Assembly (NCBI RefSeq): GCF_037811135.1
Contig: NZ_CP149130.1
Location: 3,344,501 to 3,408,500, forward strand
DNA: 64,000 nt
Direction: 5' to 3'
Origin: Aeromonas rivipollensis
GTDB taxonomy: Bacteria; Pseudomonadota; Gammaproteobacteria; Enterobacterales; Aeromonadaceae
Position 1 is the first letter of the stretch; the number at the start of each line of letters is the position of its first letter. A program made the position numbers and the translations under genes. Shown here in pieces: positions 49,121 through 58,294 of this stretch. Below the pieces are notes generated by a model. The model was not told where the DNA came from and ran no database searches. It saw only the letters and a program-made list of their open reading frames with translations.

Positions 49121-49312
49121 TGACAAGGCAAACAGAGTGAATCGTCACTTTCCCCCGGCGTCACGTCGTTTCCCGGCGTGACGCTGACAACCGATGGATA
49201 AAAAACCAGACCAGATGGCACGCCGGACTATGACCGACCGGCACATCTGGTATAGTGGACCCCGCTTTTTTTCAACTTGGGTAATCCCCATCCAGGCACC
49301 AGGAATTTCAAG
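49121..49312. other. Intergenic region rlpA-dacA
   Basis: 192 bases with a GC-rich inverted repeat (GGCGTCACG / CGGCGTGAC, 49158-49183) and a likely dacA promoter with TATAGT at 49251-49256. No gene seen. Confidence 0.5.
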
Positions 49313-50542
49313 ATGTCCAAATTTGCCCGTTCCGTTATTCTGGCCTCCCTGCTAAGCGCGACCGCCCAGGCCAACCAGCCGGTACCGACGCCGGATTCGG
49401 CTCTGCCGACTGCCCAGCCGGTCCCCACATTGAACAGCGCCCCCATGGTGGTGCCTGCCGCGCCGGAGATCTCCGCCAAGGCCCATATTCTGATCGACTA
49501 CTTCTCCGGTCAGGTGCTGGCCGAGCAGAACGCCGACGAGCGTCTGCCCCCCGCCAGCCTGACCAAGATGATGACCTCCTACATCGTCGGCAACGAGCTG
49601 CTCAAGGGGAACATCAAGGGCACCGACATGGTGACCATCAGCCAGAACGCCTGGTCCAAGAACTACTCCGACTCCTCCAAGATGTTCATCGAGGTGGGCA
49701 AGCAAGTCTCCGTCGATGATCTCAACAAGGGCATCATCATCCAGTCCGGCAACGACGCCTGCGTCGCCATGGCCGAACACCTGGCAGGCAGCACCGACTC
49801 CTTCGCCAGCCTGATGAACTCCTGGGCCGCCAAGCTCGGCATGAAAGACTCCCAATTCAAGAACCCCCACGGTCTGGATGAAGAGGGTCACTACAGTACC
49901 GCTCGCGACATGGCCCGCCTGGGTCAGGCCCTGATCCACGATCAGCCTGAGGAGTACAAGATCTACTCCCAGAAGTCCTTCGTCTTCAACGGCATCACCC
50001 AGCACAACCGCAACCGCCTGCTGTGGGATCAGTCCCTGCAAGTGGATGGCATCAAGACAGGCCACGTCAGCCAGGTCGGCTACAACCTGGTCTCCTCCGC
50101 CACCAACAACGAGGGCATGCGCCTGATCGCCGTGGTGCTGGGCGCCAGCAGCGAAGGTTCCCGCGCCGCCGAGAGCAAGAAGCTGCTCACCTACGGCTTC
50201 CGCTTCTTCCAGAGCCTGACCCCCTACAAGGCCGGCACCGAGCTGGTGACCCAGAAGATCTGGATGGGCGACAAGTCCGAAGTGAAACTCGGGGTCGATC
50301 AGGATGTCTCCGTGCTTGTCACCCGTGGCCAGGGTAACAACCTGAAGGCGGACTTCCAGCTCGAGAGCGAGCTGAAGGCCCCGCTGGCCAAGGGTCAGCG
50401 CGTCGGTACCGTGTTCCTCAAGCAGGGTGACAAGGAGATCAAGCAGGTTCCGCTGGTCGCCCTGGAAGAGGTGCAGGAAGGTGGCCTGATGAGCCGTCTG
50501 TGGGATTACCTGGTGATGCTGGTCGCCAGCTGGTTCAAGTAA
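49313..50542 (+). CDS. dacA: D-alanyl-D-alanine carboxypeptidase (PBP5/6)
   Basis: A 409-residue peptidoglycan carboxypeptidase trimming the terminal D-Ala of pentapeptides. Signal peptide 1-20; active-site SLTK, SGN (IIQSGNDAC) and KTG (DGIKTGH); C-terminal beta-rich domain and an amphipathic membrane anchor (SRLWDYLVMLVASWFK). Between signal and catalytic domain is an unusual Pro-rich stretch with the phrase QPVPT twice. Terminator downstream. Confidence 0.97.
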   Translation: MSKFARSVILASLLSATAQANQPVPTPDSALPTAQPVPTLNSAPMVVPAAPEISAKAHILIDYFSGQVLAEQNADERLPPASLTKMMTSYIVGNELLKGNIKGTDMVTISQNAWSKNYSDSSKMFIEVGKQVSVDDLNKGIIIQSGNDACVAMAEHLAGSTDSFASLMNSWAAKLGMKDSQFKNPHGLDEEGHYSTARDMARLGQALIHDQPEEYKIYSQKSFVFNGITQHNRNRLLWDQSLQVDGIKTGHVSQVGYNLVSSATNNEGMRLIAVVLGASSEGSRAAESKKLLTYGFRFFQSLTPYKAGTELVTQKIWMGDKSEVKLGVDQDVSVLVTRGQGNNLKADFQLESELKAPLAKGQRVGTVFLKQGDKEIKQVPLVALEEVQEGGLMSRLWDYLVMLVASWFK

Positions 50543-50562
50543 TCTACCGCACAATCCCGACC

Positions 50563-50600
50563 AAGCAGCGGCGCCAACAGGCGCCGCTGCTGTCTTTACC
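50563..50600 (+). terminator. Terminator after dacA
   Basis: AGCAGCGGCGCC / GGCGCCGCTGCT hairpin, AACA loop, followed by GTCTTT. Confidence 0.8.
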
Positions 50601-50830
50601 ACTCTGGGGCAGTGAATAACCCTGCAATCTGCAGGTTCCGCCGACGCGCCATTTGTGGTAAAAAGCAGCATTCCCACGTCCTGTCGACCTGGCGGGCCTT
50701 GATCCCGTGCCGGGCAATGCCCATATAAGATGGAGCCGTGCCCATGGTTGACGCGACTGGCGGCCCGAGTCCTTCGGCCAGACAAGATGCAAGATGAAGT
50801 CGTTTCGTGACGACGCTAAAGGTGAGTGAG

Positions 50831-51094
50831 ATGAATACCAAGTTTGATGAGCTGCTGGAGTTCCCCTGCAAGTTCCCGTTCAAGGTGCTTGGGGTGGCCG
50901 ATCCCGCCCTGCCGGATCAAGTGGTTGAAGTGCTGCAGCAACATGCCCCCGGTACTTACAGCCCCACCGTTCAGCCCAGCTCCAAGGGCAACTACCACTC
51001 GGTCCGCGTAACCGTGACGGCCCAGAGCAAAGAGCACATCGAAGCGATGTATCACGCCCTTGGCAAGATCGAGCTGGTGAAATACGTACTGTAA
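50831..51094 (+). CDS. ybeD: YbeD (DUF493) family protein
   Basis: An 87-residue protein, identical in length to E. coli YbeD, with an ACT-like alpha/beta fold ([19 protein letters not shown], then [24 protein letters not shown] in part). Always near lipB; a regulatory link to lipoate synthesis is suspected but unproven. ATG at 50831 follows GTGAGTGAG. The 288 bases upstream hold the dacA terminator and no gene. Confidence 0.93.
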   Translation: MNTKFDELLEFPCKFPFKVLGVADPALPDQVVEVLQQHAPGTYSPTVQPSSKGNYHSVRVTVTAQSKEHIEAMYHALGKIELVKYVL

Positions 51095-51175
51095 TTTCTC
51101 TCTCGCCCCGCCATCGGGGCGAGCGATTATTTGCCATTCTGTTTTGCCGACGCAAGCGCCCGTCAGTGAGGAAAG

Positions 51176-51853
51176 ATGTCATCACAGATCCCCGCCCAGC
51201 CACGGCTGTTAGTCAGACAGTTGGGCCGTCGCCCCTACCAGCCGGTGTGGGACGCCATGAAGGCCTTCACCGACAACCGCACCAGCGAGACGCCCGACGA
51301 GTTCTGGGTGGTGGAGCACGATCCCGTCTACACCCAGGGCCAGGCCGGCAAGGCCGAGCATCTGCTCGCCCCCGGTGACATCCCCGTGGTGCAGAGCGAT
51401 CGCGGCGGCCAGGTGACCTATCACGGCCCCGGCCAGCTGGTGCTCTATGTGCTGGTGGACGTGCGCCGCAGCAAGCTCTCGGTGCGCGAGCTGGTGACCT
51501 GCCTGGAAACCGCCATCATCAATACCCTGGCGAAGAGCGGTATTGAGGCCTATGCCAAGGCCGATGCCCCCGGCGTCTACGTGAAGAACGATCTCGGCAT
51601 CGAGGCCAAGCTCGCCTCCCTGGGCCTGCGGATCCGCAAGGGCTGCTCCTTCCATGGACTGGCTCTCAATATCAACATGGACATGACCCCCTTCCTGCGC
51701 ATCAATCCGTGCGGTTATGCAGGCATGGCCATGACCCAGACCAGCGCCCTGGGCGGCCCGCAGAGCGTGGCCGAGGCGCAATCCATCCTGGTGATGGAGC
51801 TGGCCAGCCTGATTGGCTATGAGACGATCACGAATACCGACGAGGCATCATGA
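51176..51853 (+). CDS. lipB: Octanoyl-[ACP]:protein N-octanoyltransferase
   Basis: A 225-residue enzyme moving octanoate from ACP to lipoyl domains. The catalytic Lys ([12 protein letters not shown]) and Cys ([14 protein letters not shown]) and the [16 protein letters not shown] block are intact. The gene ends [13 protein letters not shown]. An ATGAGCA relic of the lipA start overlaps that stop; the real lipA begins 98 bases later after a second version of this end. Confidence 0.97.
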   Translation: MSSQIPAQPRLLVRQLGRRPYQPVWDAMKAFTDNRTSETPDEFWVVEHDPVYTQGQAGKAEHLLAPGDIPVVQSDRGGQVTYHGPGQLVLYVLVDVRRSKLSVRELVTCLETAIINTLAKSGIEAYAKADAPGVYVKNDLGIEAKLASLGLRIRKGCSFHGLALNINMDMTPFLRINPCGYAGMAMTQTSALGGPQSVAEAQSILVMELASLIGYETITNTDEAS

Positions 51854-51965
51854 GCACGCCCTGCATCAGCACCCATGCCGGGCGCTGATGCGGAGATGTC
51901 GATGCTCCCGACGGCCATCAACCTGACAATAACAAACACCGAGAGTGAATCATGAGCAAACCCGT
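51822..51965 (+). repeat. Duplicated lipB/lipA junction
   Basis: lipB ends [13 protein letters not shown] with ATGAGCACGCCC over the stop (51850). 102 bases (34 codons) later is [13 protein letters not shown] with ATGAGCAAACCCG (51952), the lipA start. Four of the five TITNT codons differ only in the third base. Confidence 0.88.
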
Positions 51966-52917
51966 TCGTATGGAGCCGGGCGTCAAGCTGCGCGATGGCG
52001 ACAAGATGGCCCTGATCCCGGTGAAATTCATGCCGGATCCCAACGAGGAAGTGCTGCGCAAGCCGGACTGGATGCGGATCAAGCTGCCGCCGTCGAGCCA
52101 GAAGATCGAGCACATCAAGAGCACCCTGCGCAAGAACAAGCTGCACTCGGTATGTGAAGAGGCCTCCTGCCCCAACCTGGCGGAGTGCTTCAACCACGGC
52201 ACGGCCACCTTCATGATCATGGGCGCCATCTGCACCCGCCGCTGCCCCTTCTGCGACGTGGCCCACGGCCGCCCGCTGGCGCTGGATCCCGAAGAGCCGA
52301 AGAAACTGGCGCTCACCATCAAGGAGATGGGGCTGAAATACGTGGTCATCACCTCGGTGGACCGCGACGATCTGCGCGACGGCGGTGCCCAGCACTTCGC
52401 CGACTGCATCAAGCAGATCCGCGAGCACAGCCCCCAGACCCGCATCGAGATCCTGACCCCGGACTTCCGCGGCCGCATGGAGCAGGCGCTGGAGGTGTTC
52501 CGCGAAACGCCGCCTGACGTGTTCAACCACAACCTGGAAACCGCCCCGCGCATGTACCGGGTCGCCCGCCCGGGTGCCGACTACAAGTGGTCCCTCGAGC
52601 TGCTGCGCCGCATCAAGGAGATGCACCCCCATGTGCCGACCAAGTCCGGCGTCATGATGGGCCTTGGCGAGACCAACGAAGAGATAGTCCAGGTGCTCAA
52701 GGATCTGCGCGAGCACGGCGTCAACATGCTGACCCTGGGTCAGTATCTGCAGCCGAGCCGCCACCACCTGCCGGTGAAGCGCTACGTGCCGCCCGCAGAG
52801 TTCGACGAGCTGAAAGATGTCGCCATGGGGCTGGGCTTCTCCCACGCCGCCTGCGGCCCCTTCGTGCGCTCCTCCTACCACGCGGATCTGCAGGCCAAGG
52901 GCGAAGAGGTCAAATAA
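51952..52917 (+). CDS. lipA: Lipoyl synthase
   Basis: A 321-residue radical-SAM enzyme inserting two sulfurs into octanoyl chains. Auxiliary cluster cysteines [12 protein letters not shown], radical-[12 protein letters not shown], and the RSSY C-terminal motif ([10 protein letters not shown]) are present. RBS GAGAGTGA. A further short echo of its 3' end follows (GGTCAGATAACCTC after GGTCAAATAACCTC). Confidence 0.98.
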   Translation: MSKPVRMEPGVKLRDGDKMALIPVKFMPDPNEEVLRKPDWMRIKLPPSSQKIEHIKSTLRKNKLHSVCEEASCPNLAECFNHGTATFMIMGAICTRRCPFCDVAHGRPLALDPEEPKKLALTIKEMGLKYVVITSVDRDDLRDGGAQHFADCIKQIREHSPQTRIEILTPDFRGRMEQALEVFRETPPDVFNHNLETAPRMYRVARPGADYKWSLELLRRIKEMHPHVPTKSGVMMGLGETNEEIVQVLKDLREHGVNMLTLGQYLQPSRHHLPVKRYVPPAEFDELKDVAMGLGFSHAACGPFVRSSYHADLQAKGEEVK

Positions 52918-52950
52918 CCTCGCCCGGAAAGAGGGGTCAGATAACCTCTC
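52904..52950 (+). repeat. Short duplicate of the lipA 3' end
   Basis: GAGGTCAAATAACCTCGCC at the lipA stop is echoed 27 bases (9 codons, same frame) later as GGGGTCAGATAACCTCTCC, giving EEVK-stop and ERGVR-stop. Confidence 0.65.
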
Positions 52951-52961
52951 CTGCTAAAAGA

Positions 52962-52986
52962 AGAGCGCCCTTGGGCGCTCTTTTTG
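52962..52986 (+). terminator. Terminator after lipA
   Basis: AGAGCGCCC / GGGCGCTCT stem followed by TTTTTG. Confidence 0.88.
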
Positions 52987-53082
52987 TTGAACATGTCGGA
53001 CTCGACACTCCCGGCCAACCTCTTGGCTAATTCCCAGTTCCGGGGTTAAGGTGGCGACTCCCTTTCCTTGAGTGAAGCTCCG

Positions 53083-53589
53083 ATGCCAATCCCTATCGTT
53101 CGTCTGATCCCCATGGATGAGGCGGCTTTCCCCGCCTATCGCGACTACTTCATCGACGACTACGCCCAGGATCTTGCCAGCAATCACGGGCTGACCCTGG
53201 CCGATGCCCGCCAACAAGCCGAGGCTTCCTTGCTGCAACACCTGCCCCAAGGAGCCGCCACGCCGGGCCAGAGCCTGCTCTGCATCATCCCTGTGAGTGA
53301 CAATGTCGGGAGTTCAGTCGCACCGACGGCGGGCATTGCCGGCTATCTCTGGCACAGCATCGACAGCGCCGCCCACACCACCTTTGTCTATGACTTCTAC
53401 ATACTCCCGACCCATCGCGGACTGGGCTATGGCAAGGCCGCCATGGCGGTGCTGGAGGCCGACTTGAAGTGCCTTGGCGTCGGCCAGATCAAGCTGAGAG
53501 TCGCCTATGACAATCCGAGGGCCAGGGCGCTCTACGAGGAGATCGGCTTTCAAATCACGGGCTACAACATGGCCAAGACGCTGGGTTGA
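53083..53589 (+). CDS. GNAT family N-acetyltransferase
   Basis: A 168-residue acetyl-CoA-dependent acyltransferase: central strand VYDFYILPTHRGLGYGKAAM with the acetyl-CoA-binding RGLGYG loop, then NPRARALYEEIGF. The substrate is unknown. The ATG at 53083 is taken; an in-frame TTG at 53068 is possible. No strong RBS is visible. Tail-to-tail with nqrE. Confidence 0.88.
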   Translation: MPIPIVRLIPMDEAAFPAYRDYFIDDYAQDLASNHGLTLADARQQAEASLLQHLPQGAATPGQSLLCIIPVSDNVGSSVAPTAGIAGYLWHSIDSAAHTTFVYDFYILPTHRGLGYGKAAMAVLEADLKCLGVGQIKLRVAYDNPRARALYEEIGFQITGYNMAKTLG

Positions 53590-53636
53590 TGGCTTCCGCC
53601 ATCGACCCTCTTCCCGGTTTCAGTTCGCGCGGACAC

Positions 53637-54236
53637 TCAGAGCGAGATCCCGGAAAACGACATAAAGCCGAGCGACATCAGCCCCGCCACTATGAAGGTG
53701 ATGCCAATGCCTCGCAGCCCTTCCGGCACGTCCGAGTACTTCATCTTCTGGCGCAGGCCGGCGATGGCGACGATGGCCAGCAACCAGCCTAGCCCCGACC
53801 CCGCCCCGTAGACCACGGATTCGATGAAGTCGTAATCCCGCTGGGCCATGAACATGACGCCGCCGAAAATGGCGCAGTGCACCGTCAACAGCGGCAGGTA
53901 GATGCCGAGCGCGTGATGGAGCGCCGGGAAATGCTTGTCCAGCACCATCTCCATCACCTGCACCAGGGCCGCCAGCACGCCTATGTAGATGATGAAATCG
54001 AGAAAGCCGAGATCAAATTCCCCGAGGAAGGTGCTGTCCGGACGCAGTATATGGCGGTAGATCAGGTTGTTGAGGGGAATGGCGATAACCATGACCACCA
54101 GCACCGTCATGCCAAGGCCGAAGGCGGTGTTGATGTTCTTCGACACCGCGAGGAAGGTACACATGCCGAGAAAGAAGGCCAGGGCCAGGTTTTCCACAAA
54201 GATCGACTGAATAAACAAATTGACGTAATAGTCCAT
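53637..54236 (-). CDS. nqrE: Solitary NqrE-like subunit of Na+-translocating NADH:quinone reductase
   Basis: A 199-residue, six-helix membrane protein that aligns with NqrE over its whole length ([53 protein letters not shown]). The two intramembrane iron-ligand cysteines are conserved (C26, C121). It is closer to NqrE than to RnfA/RsxA. No nqrA-D or nqrF lies nearby; in the full nqr operon nqrE is fifth. It could be an extra paralogue, or a piece of a split operon. Weak RBS. Confidence 0.85.
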   Translation of the reverse strand: MDYYVNLFIQSIFVENLALAFFLGMCTFLAVSKNINTAFGLGMTVLVVMVIAIPLNNLIYRHILRPDSTFLGEFDLGFLDFIIYIGVLAALVQVMEMVLDKHFPALHHALGIYLPLLTVHCAIFGGVMFMAQRDYDFIESVVYGAGSGLGWLLAIVAIAGLRQKMKYSDVPEGLRGIGITFIVAGLMSLGFMSFSGISL

Positions 54237-54408
54237 GAAGGCTGCTCACCACTTGATTGTGCAAAGAGAGGGTCCGCCCCTGACCAGGGGCCAGTGGCAG
54301 GAACGGGACGACAGTCAGCACGGGCGCGAACGCAGACGACGGGGGTCGGCGGATCGACAGGCAGTGATCAGCGACAGAGGCGGCGTGTGCCCGGCGAAGG
54401 GAGGGACG

Positions 54409-54834
54409 CTAGTCGCCGTGGCAGAAGCGATATTGCAGGTGATGGCAGAGCAGTTGCCGCTGGTGCAGATGACCAAGGCAGCCAGGCCATTGCCTGAGGT
54501 AGATGAGGGGCAGGAAGAACAGCAGGCCGCAGAGCAGACCGAGGATCTCGTGCTGGAACCAGGCCAGCAGCATCTGGTAGAGATCCGGGTCGATGGCCCC
54601 TTCCAACCGCCGCCCCTGCTCGAAGCTGAGCCGCCACTGGGAGGCGGGAGGCAGGCTGAGGTTGTCGGCCAACCCCGGCGCGGGAGGCTCGTGCAGCTGC
54701 ATCGAGGATGTCGACGTCCCCTGGGCCGACAGCGCGGGCGCACTGAGCCTTGCCGCGGCAGAGGCGGCAAGCCACAGCAGGCAGGCGACGGCGAGCACCA
54801 TCGGCCAGCCCAATGGTCGACCAAGGGGTGGCAA
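54409..54834 (-). CDS. Small membrane protein of unknown function with Cys/His-rich tail
   Basis: A 141-residue protein starting at TTG (54834) behind AAGGAG. It has a signal-anchor helix (about 12-30), a 55-residue external part with a conserved-looking helix (DPDLYQMLLAWFQHEI), a second TM (about 95-113) and a short C-terminal tail dense in Cys and His (CLGHLHQ, CHHLQ, CHGD) that may bind metal. 172 bases upstream of the nqrE-like gene on the same strand. No homologue recognised, so its reality is probable but not certain. Confidence 0.55.
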   Translation of the reverse strand: MPPLGRPLGWPMVLAVACLLWLAASAAARLSAPALSAQGTSTSSMQLHEPPAPGLADNLSLPPASQWRLSFEQGRRLEGAIDPDLYQMLLAWFQHEILGLLCGLLFFLPLIYLRQWPGCLGHLHQRQLLCHHLQYRFCHGD

Positions 54835-55056
54835 GGGGACAGGCTCCTTGAAAAGGCAAGGGGTTGAACGTGGCCGAATATATCACAATCCCGCCTTATA
54901 TTGAATTTTGACCTCAGCCAACCGACAACATCCGATACAAACAACCTGCTTTCCCCACAAATCTGGCATTTAACACCCTCAAGGAAAGCAGCGGAGAACG
55001 ACACCCGTCCTCACCCCTTGAGCCCCATTCAGTGAGGGTATGGCCGCTCTTGCAAC
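54835..55056. other. Intergenic region, AT-rich centre
   Basis: About 220 bases with promoter-like AT-rich sequence near 54880-54960 and no credible gene; ends in the recJ terminator. Confidence 0.5.
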
Positions 55057-55086
55057 AAAAACGGCCACCCCAGGGTGACCGTTTTT
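55057..55086. terminator. Bidirectional terminator of recJ
   Basis: AAAAACGG.CACCC / GGGTG.CCGTTTTT hairpin; T-tracts on both strands; 25 bases after the recJ stop on the minus strand. Confidence 0.9.
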
Positions 55087-55110
55087 GCTGCCGGGCATGG
55101 CGACTGCCCG

Positions 55111-56841
55111 CTAGAGACCGGCGGCCTCCAGATGCTCCACCAGCAGCTGCACACTGCGGCTGCCGCGCCACTCGTTGACGTCGAGCCGGTAGACCAGCCG
55201 CACCCGTTTCACCGAGGCGTCGGGCCAGCGCTTGAGATCCACCCCGAAGGCGATAGCATCCACCGCATGACCGGAATCCGTGGTCAGCATCAGCTTGAGG
55301 TGCTTCTCCCCCACCAGCCGCTGCTGCACCAGCACGAACTCGCCGTCAAACAGCGGCTCGGGGAAGGCCTGACCCCAGGGGCCGGAGGCACGGATGAGCT
55401 CCGCCAGCTCCAGGCAGAGCTCGTCCGGCAACAGCTCACCGTCGGTAAGCAGCACCCCGGTCAGCAGTTCCGGGGTCACCAGCTCGGCGATGACGGCCTC
55501 AAACGCCCGGCCGAACGCCTCTATATTGGCCTTGGGCAGGGTCAGCCCCGCCGCCATGGCGTGGCCGCCAAACTTGCCCATCAGGCCGGGATGGCGGGTA
55601 TCGAGCAATTCGAGTGCATCGCGCAGGTGCACCCCGGGGATGGAGCGACCCGAGCCCTTGAGCTCGGTCTCGCTGCTCTCGGCAAAGGCAATCACCGGTC
55701 TGTAGTACTTCTCCTTGATCTTGGAGGCCACCAGCCCCACCACCCCCTGATGCCACTCGTCCCTGTGCAGCACTATGCCGGAGGGCACCTCGCCATCGCG
55801 AAAGCGGATCTGCTCCAGGGTGGCGAGGGCCTCCTGCTGCATCCCCTGCTCTATCTCCTTGCGCTCCTGGTTGAGGCTGTCCATCTCCGCCGCCAGCTGG
55901 CGCGCCAGGTTGATGTCGTCGCAGAGCAGGCAGGCGACCCCGAGGGACATGTCATCGAGACGGCCCACCGCATTGAGGCGGGGCCCCAGGGCAAAGCCAA
56001 GATCGGCGGCGCACAGGCGGCGGCCATCCCGGCCCGACACGTCCACCAGCGCCTGGATGCCGGGGCGGCAGCGACCGGCCCGGATCCGCTGCAGCCCCTG
56101 ATGGACCAGGATGCGGTTGTTGCCATCCAGCGCCACCACGTCGGCGACGGTGCCGAGGGCCACCAGATCGAGATAGTCCGCCACATTGGGGGCGCGAATG
56201 CCCTGACGCTCATACCAGCCGCTCTGGCGCAGGTGGGTGTTGAGGGCCGCCATCAGATAGAAGGCCACCCCGACCCCGGCCAGGGACTTGGAGGGGAAGT
56301 CGCAGCCACGCTGGTTGGGGTTCACTATCGCATCGGCATCAGGCAGTTCCTGGCCCGGCAAGTGGTGATCGGTAACCAGTACCCGCATCCCGGCCGCCTT
56401 GGCCGCCGCCACCCCGGCAATGCTGGAGATGCCGTTATCCACCGTGATGAGAAACTCGGCGCCCCGAGCCACCGCCAGCTCGACGATTTCGGGGGTGAGG
56501 CCGTAGCCGAACTCGAAGCGGTTGGGCACCAGAAAATCGACATGATGGCCCCCCATGGCCCGCAGGGCCAGCACGCACAGGGCCGAGCTGGTGGCGCCGT
56601 CGCAGTCGAAGTCGCCAACGATGAGGATGCGCTGCTGCGTCATCAGGGCATCCGCCAGCAGGGGCACCGCCTGCTCCATGCCGAACAGGCGCTGGGGCGG
56701 CAGCAGCTGGCTGGCGCTGCGCTCCAGCAGGGCGGGGTCTTCTACCCCGCGGCTGGCGAAGATTTGACGTAGCAGGGGATGCAGGGTGGCGGGCAGATGG
56801 GAATCATCAACTCGCGAACGACGACGGATTTGCAGGGGCAT
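55111..56841 (-). CDS. recJ: Single-strand-specific 5'-3' exonuclease RecJ
   Basis: A 576-residue DHH-family nuclease for recombinational and mismatch repair. Motifs are VGDFDCDGATSSAL, VTDHHLPG (DHH), GTVADVVAL, and the DHHA1 part with GGHAMAAGL. Its start overlaps the dsbC end by 35 bases; xerD-dsbC-recJ order is conserved with E. coli, here with mscL in between. Confidence 0.97.
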   Translation of the reverse strand: MPLQIRRRSRVDDSHLPATLHPLLRQIFASRGVEDPALLERSASQLLPPQRLFGMEQAVPLLADALMTQQRILIVGDFDCDGATSSALCVLALRAMGGHHVDFLVPNRFEFGYGLTPEIVELAVARGAEFLITVDNGISSIAGVAAAKAAGMRVLVTDHHLPGQELPDADAIVNPNQRGCDFPSKSLAGVGVAFYLMAALNTHLRQSGWYERQGIRAPNVADYLDLVALGTVADVVALDGNNRILVHQGLQRIRAGRCRPGIQALVDVSGRDGRRLCAADLGFALGPRLNAVGRLDDMSLGVACLLCDDINLARQLAAEMDSLNQERKEIEQGMQQEALATLEQIRFRDGEVPSGIVLHRDEWHQGVVGLVASKIKEKYYRPVIAFAESSETELKGSGRSIPGVHLRDALELLDTRHPGLMGKFGGHAMAAGLTLPKANIEAFGRAFEAVIAELVTPELLTGVLLTDGELLPDELCLELAELIRASGPWGQAFPEPLFDGEFVLVQQRLVGEKHLKLMLTTDSGHAVDAIAFGVDLKRWPDASVKRVRLVYRLDVNEWRGSRSVQLLVEHLEAAGL

Positions 56842-57535
56842 CGATATGATCCAGTAGCTTGAGCAGTTGTTCAGGGCGCTGGTAACCGCGCACCAGATCC
56901 CCGTTTGGCAGGACCCAGCTCGGCAGCGCCTTGATCCCGAGCCATTGGCTCAGGCCGATATGATGGGCAAGGATCTCATTACATCCGGCCTCAGGCAAAC
57001 GATCACTGAGACTGAGTTCGCCGAGCTGCCCGGGGGCACACCAGGTCGCCTGCGCCCCGGCCAGATCGGCGAAGGTACTCAGTGCTGGCAAGAGCTGCAC
57101 GCTCACCCCCTGCGCCTGCAGTATGGGCAGCTCATCGAGCGAGGTACGGCAGCTGCGGCAGGTCAGATCGGTAAAGAGTGTGATGCGGTGACGCTCGTGC
57201 GGGGCCTTGAGCTGCATCCGCTGCTCGCCGATCTGGGCCAGCGCCAGCCGGCGCTGCCGTTGCTGATCAAGCATGGTGAGATTCTTCATGCCGTGACCCA
57301 GATCCAGCATGGAGCCCTGCAGCACATAGTCGCCCCTGGCATCGCTGTAGATCAGCCCCTGGGCCGTGCCCAGCAGGAAAAGGCCAGGTAGCGGCGTCTC
57401 ATCGACCAGGAAGACCTGCACGCCGAGGCGCTGCGCCATGGTCTGTTTCAATTGTTGAGGATCCATCCCCGCGTTGGCGGTAAAGGCGCACAACAGCATC
57501 ATTTCCAGTAGTAAATAGCGCACTATTTCACTCAC
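56807..57535 (-). CDS. dsbC: Thiol:disulfide interchange protein DsbC
   Basis: A 242-residue periplasmic disulfide isomerase: signal peptide (about 1-22, ANAG), N-terminal dimerisation domain, thioredoxin fold with active site CRSC (E. coli CGYC), and cis-Pro LPSW. The structural second pair (WCAP, AGCNE) is retained. Isomerises wrong disulfides and is kept reduced by DsbD. Same-strand, overlapping recJ. Confidence 0.93.
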   Translation of the reverse strand: MSEIVRYLLLEMMLLCAFTANAGMDPQQLKQTMAQRLGVQVFLVDETPLPGLFLLGTAQGLIYSDARGDYVLQGSMLDLGHGMKNLTMLDQQRQRRLALAQIGEQRMQLKAPHERHRITLFTDLTCRSCRTSLDELPILQAQGVSVQLLPALSTFADLAGAQATWCAPGQLGELSLSDRLPEAGCNEILAHHIGLSQWLGIKALPSWVLPNGDLVRGYQRPEQLLKLLDHIDAPANPSSFAS

Positions 57536-57782
57536 TTGGCATGAACGGGAGGTTTAATACGGTAAACCAGTGACATAGGTGACTCAACTCATAAATTACA
57601 GACTGATTAATAGAGGTGGATGCAAAAAATTCCTATTCCAGCAGGTTGCCAATTGAGCCGAGGCCCAGCAAGCTAAACGGGACAACAGGAGACGGTGAGG
57701 GCATCCCACTGTTTTCCTGATGCTTTATTATTCAAATCAAGGAGCGGCGTCGCCGCATCCTGCCCATTTTTTGGAGGGGAAC
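57536..57782. other. Intergenic region between divergent dsbC and mscL
   Basis: 247 AT-richer bases carrying both promoters. No gene or strong repeat visible. An in-frame ATG at 57720 would add 21 non-hydrophobic residues to MscL and is rejected. Confidence 0.5.
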
Positions 57783-58193
57783 ATGAGTCTGATTAAAGAG
57801 TTCAAGGCCTTTGCCGCCAGAGGCAACGTCATCGACATGGCGGTCGGTATCATCATAGGTGCCGCCTTCGGCAAGATAGTCTCCTCCTTCGTGGGTGACG
57901 TCATCATGCCGCCCATCGGCCTCATCCTGGGGGGGGTGGACTTCAGCGATCTGGCCGTGACCCTGAAGGCCGCCGAAGGTGACATCCCTGCCGTGGTCAT
58001 CGCCTACGGCAAATTCATCCAGACCGTCATCGATTTTCTGATCATCGCCTTTGCCATCTTCATGGGGCTCAAGGCCGTCAACACCCTGCAGAAGAAGCAG
58101 GCAGAGGAAGCCCCTGCCCCGGCCGGCCCCACCAAGGATCAGGAGCTGCTGACCGAGATCCGCGATTTGCTGAAATCCCAGCAGGGGAAATAA
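57783..58193 (+). CDS. mscL: Large-conductance mechanosensitive channel
   Basis: A 136-residue (usual length) pentameric channel that opens at near-lytic tension. N-terminal amphipathic helix [23 protein letters not shown]1 with [20 protein letters not shown]2 [14 protein letters not shown], and a C-terminal charged bundle. RBS GGAGGGG. It sits between dsbC and xerD, which are adjacent in E. coli. Confidence 0.97.
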   Translation: MSLIKEFKAFAARGNVIDMAVGIIIGAAFGKIVSSFVGDVIMPPIGLILGGVDFSDLAVTLKAAEGDIPAVVIAYGKFIQTVIDFLIIAFAIFMGLKAVNTLQKKQAEEAPAPAGPTKDQELLTEIRDLLKSQQGK

Positions 58194-58216
58194 GCCCGGG
58201 CCTGCCCGGCACTTGC

Positions 58217-58244
58217 AAAAAAACCGCCACCAGGCGGTTTTTTT
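58217..58244. terminator. Bidirectional terminator between mscL and xerD
   Basis: AAAAAAACCGCC / GGCGGTTTTTTT hairpin with an ACCA loop. Confidence 0.93.
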
Positions 58245-58294
58245 ATGGAGGATGCCCCAGACGAGGGGCGACAACTTTCGTCAGGGGCGGGCGT

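Noticed and set aside
53637..54236. Assignment of the membrane protein as RnfA/RsxA
   Set aside because: Residue pattern ([23 protein letters not shown] region, [13 protein letters not shown]) follows NqrE, and no rnf genes are adjacent.
54315..55004. A 229-codon minus-strand frame overlapping the small membrane-protein gene
   Set aside because: Cys/Ser/Arg/Pro-rich shadow translation; the alternative frame at 54409-54834 has AAGGAG and clear membrane helices.
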